Shown here piece by piece: positions 44,550-48,985 of a stretch of DNA of 48,985 nucleotides. Made by a program: the position numbers and the translations under genes. Source of the DNA: CAYJEO01 sp964369355 (lineage in GTDB: Bacteria > Bacillota_I > Bacilli_A > RF39 > UBA660); NCBI GenBank assembly GCA_964369355.1, contig CAYJEO010000005.1:1-48985 (forward strand), read 5' to 3'. The notes under the pieces were generated by a model. The model saw only the letters and a program-made list of their open reading frames with translations. It searched no databases and was not told the origin of the DNA. Numbering within the stretch: the first letter of the stretch is position 1; each line of letters starts with the position of its first letter.

Positions 44550-45049
44550 TCAGATAATTTTAATATGTTTTGTATAAATTCATTTTTACCTGCTGTATAT
44601 GATTTTCTGTCATTTTTATATTTAATTGCTAATTCTTTTTTTAAGGCTTCATATTCTAATTTTACTAATTCGTTTTCATTTAAACAATCTCTAAAAAATA
44701 TAGTATCTTTATATCTTTTGCTTTTGTCTTCCATTATGTGTATTAAATGAGTTGTTTTATCTTTTTCTTCAATACATAAGAGTACTTCATCCAATACTTT
44801 ATTTTCATTTATTATATATCCTTTTTTATTGTTTAGTAATTTTTTATAATAAGTCCATTCTTTTAAATTATCAACTGTTAAGGAAATATCTATAATAGGT
44901 TTGGCTACTATATTTTTTATTGCGGTAGAACCTATGTGTTCAATTTTTATATATTCATCTTTAAAAATTATTTCTAATTCTTTTTTTATATCTAAAAATA
45001 AATTATTCCAATTATTATTTTGTTCTAGATTAACAATATTTTTATTCAT
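44540..45049 (-). CDS. GrpB family nucleotidyltransferase-like protein
   Basis: 169 residues, full length for the family. The signature is IEHIGSTAIKNIVAKPIIDIS (residues ~37-57), a nucleotidyltransferase-type core, followed by HLIHIMED and FRDCLNENELVKLEYEALKKEL. Members are fused elsewhere to dephospho-CoA kinase or acetyltransferases, but the reaction is not known. AGAGGTG RBS; TGCTATAAT element at 45068-45076. Confidence 0.9.
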   Translation of the reverse strand: MNKNIVNLEQNNNWNNLFLDIKKELEIIFKDEYIKIEHIGSTAIKNIVAKPIIDISLTVDNLKEWTYYKKLLNNKKGYIINENKVLDEVLLCIEEKDKTTHLIHIMEDKSKRYKDTIFFRDCLNENELVKLEYEALKKELAIKYKNDRKSYTAGKNEFIQNILKLSDRQ

Positions 45050-45067
45050 TTAAACACCTCTTTTGAT

Positions 45068-45076
45068 ATTATAGCA
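45068..45076 (-). promoter_or_regulatory. Extended -10 of GrpB gene
   Basis: TGCTATAAT on the minus strand, 19 bases before the ATG. Confidence 0.6.
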
Positions 45077-45129
45077 TATTAAATAATTCTATTTATGTTA
45101 TAATTATATTAATATACAGGAGTGATTTT

Positions 45130-46152
45130 ATGATACAACAAATATTATTATTAATTATTTTAATATTTATAAATGCTTTTTTTGCAGCAACAGAAATAGC
45201 TTTTGTTTCTTTAAATGATTTTAAAATAAAAGAGCAGGTAAAAAAGGGAAATAAAAAATCTAAAAAAATATTAGATTTATTACAAAAACCTAGTCAATTT
45301 TTAGCAACTATTCAAATAGGGATAACATTAGCAGGATTTTTATCATCTGCTTTTGCTGCTAGTACATTTGCAGAAAAGTTGTCCCCTATCTTAAATGACT
45401 TTATTCCTTTATCACTTGATACATGGAACTCTATTTCTATTATATTAATAACTATTACTTTATCGTTTTTTATGTTACTGTTTGGGGAATTAATTCCTAA
45501 ACGAATTGCTATGAAACATGATGAAAAAATTGCTTATTTTTCGGTAAACATCATTAGAGTAATATATAATATTACAAAACCGTTTGTATATTTATTAACA
45601 ACTATCACTAATAGTGTGTCTAATTTATTTGGAGTAAGTTCTTATGAAGATGCTCATATAACAGAAGAAGAAATAAGAATGATTATAGATCAAGGTGAAG
45701 AAAAAGGTGCTATTAAAAAGTATGAACAAAGACTTTTAAAAAATGTATTAAAATTTAATGATATAAAAATTAAGGATGTTTGTATTAAAATAGATAAAGT
45801 ATTTACTTTAAATTCAAATTTAACTATAGAAGATACTATAAAGAAATTAAAAAAAGATGGATACAAATATAGTAGAATTCCTTTATATGAAAATAACGAA
45901 TTTATAGGTGTTTTATATACTAAAGATTTAATTAAAAATTTAAACAATCCTTCTTTATTAATAAAGGATATAATGCATAAACCATTAAAAATATCTGGTG
46001 ATGAATATATTATATCTGCTTTTAATAAAATGAAGAGAAATAAAAATCATTTATTAATAGTAACTGAAAATAATATTAATATAGGAATCATTGCTTTAGA
46101 AGATGTTTTAGAAGAAATATTTGGAAATATCAGTGATGAATATGGATTATAA
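45130..46152 (+). CDS. CNNM/CBS transporter-like membrane protein lacking the CorC domain
   Basis: 340 residues. The CNNM (DUF21) transmembrane region (1-~185) has NAFFAATEIAFVSLN, LATIQIGITLAGFLSSAFAA and LLFGELIPKRIAM. Then the acidic helix ITEEEIRMIIDQGEEKGAIKK and a CBS pair (~205-335). Relatives are about 430 residues and end in a CorC_HlyC domain; this one stops at LEEIFGNISDEYGL, where that domain would begin. CNNM proteins are implicated in Mg2+ export. AGGAGTGA RBS. Shares a terminator with the next gene. Confidence 0.9.
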   Translation: MIQQILLLIILIFINAFFAATEIAFVSLNDFKIKEQVKKGNKKSKKILDLLQKPSQFLATIQIGITLAGFLSSAFAASTFAEKLSPILNDFIPLSLDTWNSISIILITITLSFFMLLFGELIPKRIAMKHDEKIAYFSVNIIRVIYNITKPFVYLLTTITNSVSNLFGVSSYEDAHITEEEIRMIIDQGEEKGAIKKYEQRLLKNVLKFNDIKIKDVCIKIDKVFTLNSNLTIEDTIKKLKKDGYKYSRIPLYENNEFIGVLYTKDLIKNLNNPSLLIKDIMHKPLKISGDEYIISAFNKMKRNKNHLLIVTENNINIGIIALEDVLEEIFGNISDEYGL

Positions 46153-46180
46153 AAAGATATCAATTTTTGATATCTTTTAA
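46152..46180. terminator. Bidirectional terminator
   Basis: AAAAGATATCA (46152-46162) and TGATATCTTTT (46168-46178) between two convergent genes. Confidence 0.85.
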
Positions 46181-46440
46181 TCTTCATAATAATAATCATC
46201 TTCGTCAACCACTTCTTCTTCGAAGTCATAGTCTTTATAAAATCCTTTTTTTATTTCTTGCTTTTCTAATTTATTTAAGTGAGTATAGCTCTTTTTTTTA
46301 GCATTTTTATTTATTTGGTTAAATATTAAATTAAAAGTTAATACAAAAAGATTTATTATTCCAGAAATTGTTGCAAAAATTAAAAATGACACAAATTTTT
46401 TTGCTACATCTGTATTATCATTTTTTCTTCTTTTAGCCAT
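46177..46440 (-). CDS. Small membrane protein with acidic tail
   Basis: 87 residues. Basic N-terminus (MAKRRKNDN), one hydrophobic helix (~16-42), a Lys-rich stretch, then a strongly acidic, Tyr-rich C-terminus (DFEEEVVDEDDYYYED). Not recognised. The positive N-terminus suggests N-in orientation with the tail outside, though the basic stretch behind the helix makes orientation uncertain. TGTTATAAT extended -10 upstream and TTGGTGA RBS support a real gene. Confidence 0.7.
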   Translation of the reverse strand: MAKRRKNDNTDVAKKFVSFLIFATISGIINLFVLTFNLIFNQINKNAKKKSYTHLNKLEKQEIKKGFYKDYDFEEEVVDEDDYYYED

Positions 46441-46562
46441 GTTATCACCAACTCAAATGTATTATAACATATTTAACAATTCATTTAAAATTAAAATAAA
46501 ATTGTTAATTTAATGTTATTTTGTAATTTTAAACAAAAAATAATATACTTTAAACATTTTCT

Positions 46563-46590
46563 TTGACATTTCTGTGGAAAGGTGTATAAT
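46563..46590 (+). promoter_or_regulatory. Strong promoter with palindrome in spacer
   Basis: TTGACA (46563-46568), a 16-base spacer and TATAAT (46585-46590). The spacer contains TTTCTGTGGAAA, an operator-like palindrome (TTTC / GAAA). It drives the gene at 46615. Confidence 0.8.
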
Positions 46591-46614
46591 AAAACAACAC
46601 GAAGGAGGTATACT

Positions 46615-47130
46615 GTGGAAAATTGTAATAAAATTCAATCACTTAGTATAGAAAAAGATGACTTAAATAATTCAACTATAATAATAGATGAACTTGGAAA
46701 TATGGAATTAAGCACGATAACTAATAATCAGACTTGTAACATCATAGAAGTTACTACATTAATTAATAACGGTGATTCTACTATTTTTAACTATTCTAAA
46801 GATTATATTAAAGTAAATGGGAAATCTATTGATAGAAAAGTTAATTATACAGTTAATTCAAACGATTCAACATCTATTTCAAATTTAGATATATATAAAC
46901 TAGGTAAATTTATATCAAATTCTGAAAAAGTAGAAAATAAAACTTTAGCAGAAGTCTTAGAAAACGATACAAATTTAACAAGTCAATTAAATATTTTTAA
47001 AGAAGATGTAAATGAAATTATCGGTACAAGTTATTTAAAAGAATTATTAAAAGACCATTCTGATTATGAAGCTATTCAAGTTTTATTTCCAGAATTTACA
47101 ACTAAAAAATCATATTCAATTGCTGATTAA
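46615..47130 (+). CDS. Protein of unknown function, first of right-end group
   Basis: 171 residues from the GTG at 46615, five bases after AAGGAGGT; an upstream ATG (46582) lies in the -10 region and is rejected. Not recognised. The first half is rich in Asn, Ser, Thr and beta-strand-like (STIIIDELGNMELSTITNN); the second is helical and acidic (KTLAEVLENDTNLTSQL, YLKELLKDHSDYEAIQVLF). No signal peptide or membrane helix. It has its own terminator, so it can be expressed apart from the next two genes. Confidence 0.75.
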   Translation: MENCNKIQSLSIEKDDLNNSTIIIDELGNMELSTITNNQTCNIIEVTTLINNGDSTIFNYSKDYIKVNGKSIDRKVNYTVNSNDSTSISNLDIYKLGKFISNSEKVENKTLAEVLENDTNLTSQLNIFKEDVNEIIGTSYLKELLKDHSDYEAIQVLFPEFTTKKSYSIAD

Positions 47131-47139
47131 TTACTTTTC

Positions 47140-47182
47140 CTGTGGAAAGTGTAAAACTCTAATTAATTTTAGAGTTTTTTTA
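47140..47182 (+). terminator. Terminator preceded by palindrome
   Basis: AAAACTCTAA (47153-47162) and TTAGAGTTTT (47169-47178) with a T-run. Directly before it is TTTCC-TGT-GGAAA (47136-47148), like the palindrome in the promoter at 46563. Confidence 0.8.
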
Positions 47183-47220
47183 TTATTTATAATATGTTAT
47201 ACTATTCGCAGGTGAAAAAA

Positions 47221-48084
47221 ATGACTTATAAATTCGATGAAAATATATTAAATAAAGATAAACAATTTAACTTATGTTCTAACGACTCTTATAAAGAAGA
47301 ATTGAGAATATTAAATCCATCTTATATTAATGAATGTGGAAGTATTTATTATGATGGGAATAATCATTCAGATAACGATATCCTTTATTACACTAATAAT
47401 AAATTATCACTTTTCATCAAAGAAGAAAATAAAAAGTCATTATTTGAAAATGAAATACAAACTATTGATAAACCTTTAATACTAAAAATTAATGATCATA
47501 ACTTATTAAAACCATTAGATGTTCATAAATATTTCCATATTTATAGTACAATAAAAGATAACGATTTAATGTTTAGTAAGGATGCTTTAATGCTTTGTAA
47601 AAGTATTGAACAAACAAAACAACAAATTAATAAAAAAATTAACTATTTACTTAGTAAAACAAATGATAAAAAACAATTATTAATAAACTTATTAAGTACA
47701 TTTAACATTAATGTTAATAATATAAATTACACATCTCCTTATATACCTTTTGTAAGTGAAGATATTAATAATATAGATGAAGTAATAAAAAAAATAGTTG
47801 TTGATACTTTGGTATTATATATAGGATTAGATAAAATAGAATCATCTAAAGAAAAAACAATAACAACTACTAAAAATAATATCTATGAAACTTATTTTAA
47901 TTATATATTAATGGATTTTGATATAGTTAAATTAAAAAGATTATTATATGATGAAAACACTAATGATTTTTATTATGAACATAATAATACTTTTATTAAT
48001 AGAAATGAAGTTAAGTATGAAGAAGAAATTAAATTAATTAAAAAATCTGTACCACTTAAAGACAGACATAACTTTTTTATATAA
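47221..48084 (+). CDS. Protein of unknown function, second of right-end group
   Basis: 287 residues from the ATG at 47221 after AGGTGA; earlier in-frame codons lack an RBS. Not recognised. It is mainly helical, Lys/Asn-rich, without signal peptide or membrane helix. Visible segments include LILKINDHNLLKPLDVHKYF and a coiled-coil-like KSIEQTKQQINKKINYLLSK. It is followed after 32 bases by the gene at 48117 in the same direction, so they probably form one transcript ending at the terminator at 48894. Confidence 0.75.
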   Translation: MTYKFDENILNKDKQFNLCSNDSYKEELRILNPSYINECGSIYYDGNNHSDNDILYYTNNKLSLFIKEENKKSLFENEIQTIDKPLILKINDHNLLKPLDVHKYFHIYSTIKDNDLMFSKDALMLCKSIEQTKQQINKKINYLLSKTNDKKQLLINLLSTFNINVNNINYTSPYIPFVSEDINNIDEVIKKIVVDTLVLYIGLDKIESSKEKTITTTKNNIYETYFNYILMDFDIVKLKRLLYDENTNDFYYEHNNTFINRNEVKYEEEIKLIKKSVPLKDRHNFFI

Positions 48085-48116
48085 TTTCTTATACTATCAT
48101 ATATGGAGGGTGATTT

Positions 48117-48893
48117 ATGGATAATTTAGATATATTTGAACTATTCGATAATAGCAACACAAAATTTACTTATGAAAATTTTTTATGCATTATAGGTGAA
48201 AATATTGACAAAGTAATAGCAAGTGGAATTGGCGATAAAACTTATTGCTCCGACATAAATGAATTAGGAGATAATATTTCTATAATTTGCAACGATAGCG
48301 GAATCTTTAATACAACTAAGAATATATTTTTGTTTGATAACTATGGTGAATTTTTTAATGATTTACTTGTAGACTATCAATTATATCTTAAATTATATTA
48401 TCAACATAAAAAAATTTATGAAAAATTAATACTGTCTATATCTAAGCAAGATGGCAAATGGACTGAACATTTTAGTCCAGTTAATAATAAAATAATAACA
48501 ATTGATAAACAAGCAATAACTTACTTTTTAAATTGTATTGCCAATAATAAACTAGAAAACCTAGAAGAGATATATACACCAGATTTGATTTTTTTAAGAG
48601 AAAAGTTTTTTATATCACTATTATCTGAGTTATTTGAATCGTATACCAATGGAATTGACTTAATAAATAAATTAACTGATTTTAGATACGTTTTATACAA
48701 TAACAAAAATAAGATATTAACATTACGCAATATAAATACTGATTTTGAAGTTGGTTTAAATAATAATAGTTTAGTCATAGGTAATTGTTTGGATGATTTT
48801 GAAACAGTAACTGAAACTAAAAAAGTAAATCAAAAGATATTAACATTAGATATTAAACAAAATACTAAAGAATTGTTTAAAAATATAAAATAA
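48117..48893 (+). CDS. Protein of unknown function, third of right-end group
   Basis: 258 residues, starting after TGGAGGGTGA. Not recognised. Helical, acidic N-terminus (MDNLDIFELFDNSNTKFTYE), aromatic-rich middle (LLVDYQLYLKLYYQHKKIYE), then a beta-rich end (VLYNNKNKILTLRNINTDFE). No signal or membrane helix. It is the last gene before the tRNA-His and ends at a strong terminator. Confidence 0.75.
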   Translation: MDNLDIFELFDNSNTKFTYENFLCIIGENIDKVIASGIGDKTYCSDINELGDNISIICNDSGIFNTTKNIFLFDNYGEFFNDLLVDYQLYLKLYYQHKKIYEKLILSISKQDGKWTEHFSPVNNKIITIDKQAITYFLNCIANNKLENLEEIYTPDLIFLREKFFISLLSELFESYTNGIDLINKLTDFRYVLYNNKNKILTLRNINTDFEVGLNNNSLVIGNCLDDFETVTETKKVNQKILTLDIKQNTKELFKNIK

Positions 48894-48931
48894 AAAGTTG
48901 ATAGAAATTAATCTATCAACTTTATTTTTTT
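48894..48931. terminator. Bidirectional terminator
   Basis: AAAGTTGATAG (48894-48904) and CTATCAACTTT (48913-48923) with a T-run on the plus strand; it also lies just past the 3' end of the minus-strand tRNA gene. Confidence 0.88.
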
Positions 48932-48933
48932 AA

Positions 48934-48985
48934 TGGGGCGACTAGAGGGGATCGAACCCTCGAATAACAGAACCACAATCTGCCG
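48934..48985 (-). tRNA. tRNA-His (anticodon GTG), 5' part beyond window
   Basis: On the minus strand the anticodon arm CAGA-TTGTGGT-TCTG is followed by a T arm GAGGG-TTCGATC-CCCTC, an acceptor strand TAGTCGC, the His-specific discriminator C73 and an encoded CCA. The anticodon is at 48974-48976. The D arm and 5' acceptor strand lie outside the window. Confidence 0.95.

Noticed and set aside
46563..47160. CTGTGGAAA repeats as DnaA boxes of an origin
   Set aside because: The reverse complement TTTCCACAG differs from the consensus TTATCCACA, there is no dnaA/dnaN neighbourhood, and the copies sit at promoter, start and terminator positions.
1..48985. Mollicute genetic code with TGA as tryptophan
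   Set aside because: All sampled Trp codons are TGG and no gene is interrupted by an in-frame TGA, which would be common under that code in such AT-rich DNA.
1..48985. CRISPR array, rRNA genes or complete insertion sequence
   Set aside because: No regularly spaced direct repeats, no rRNA-like sequence and no transposase with terminal inverted repeats were seen.

Overview
The window is AT-rich, densely coding DNA from a Gram-positive bacterium of the Bacillota. The likely source is an uncultured anaerobic gut lineage of Bacilli or Erysipelotrichia type, close to the Mollicutes side of the phylum. Evidence is the AGGAGG/AGGTGA ribosome binding sites, a class B sortase, LysM and cortex-lytic proteins, a CwlD-like amidase, a bile-salt-hydrolase-family enzyme, BspA-like (DUF285) repeats and a two-centre desulfoferrodoxin. 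The code is standard (Trp read as TGG), but none of the 40 coding sequences ends in TGA. Four runs of exactly 100 N are assembly gaps, three of them inside genes.

Bases 1-21000 are mostly surface and secreted proteins, nearly all on the minus strand. They start with two tandem prepilin-signal proteins with formylglycine-enzyme/C-lectin-like tails, then a choice-of-anchor-A adhesin and a class B sortase. Two giant membrane-anchored Ig-repeat/LamG proteins flank a PH-domain protein and a Nudix hydrolase. A choloylglycine-hydrolase-family enzyme and a transglutaminase-like surface protein come next. The block ends with a four-gene operon: two TasA-like proteins with SipW-type signals, a polytopic ER-type signal peptidase and a DUF5305-like membrane protein.

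Bases 21000-27100 hold desulfoferrodoxin, a LysM protein, a SleC-like cortex-lytic enzyme and a CwlD-like amidase (together suggesting spore formation), an Abi_2/HEPN protein, a prepilin-DUF285 protein and a NERD/zinc-finger protein. Bases 27200-34400 hold a serine hydrolase, cardiolipin synthase, a Ca-type P-ATPase, an HTH protein, and a rhuM gene enclosed by 88-bp direct repeats derived from the 3' end of an ASCH-domain gene.

Bases 34400-46450 are mainly housekeeping: addB-addA-ASCH operon, cysteine desulfurase-asnB operon, a lysozyme-like protein, CYTH-like and GrpB proteins, and a CNNM/CBS protein. The right end has three unrecognised plus-strand genes, the first behind a strong promoter that contains a palindrome, and a partial tRNA-His at the edge. 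The least explained parts are the rhuM/ASCH repeat structure, the pseudopilin array with its hairpin-bounded gap, the signal-peptidase operon, the right-end three-gene group and the absence of TGA stops.
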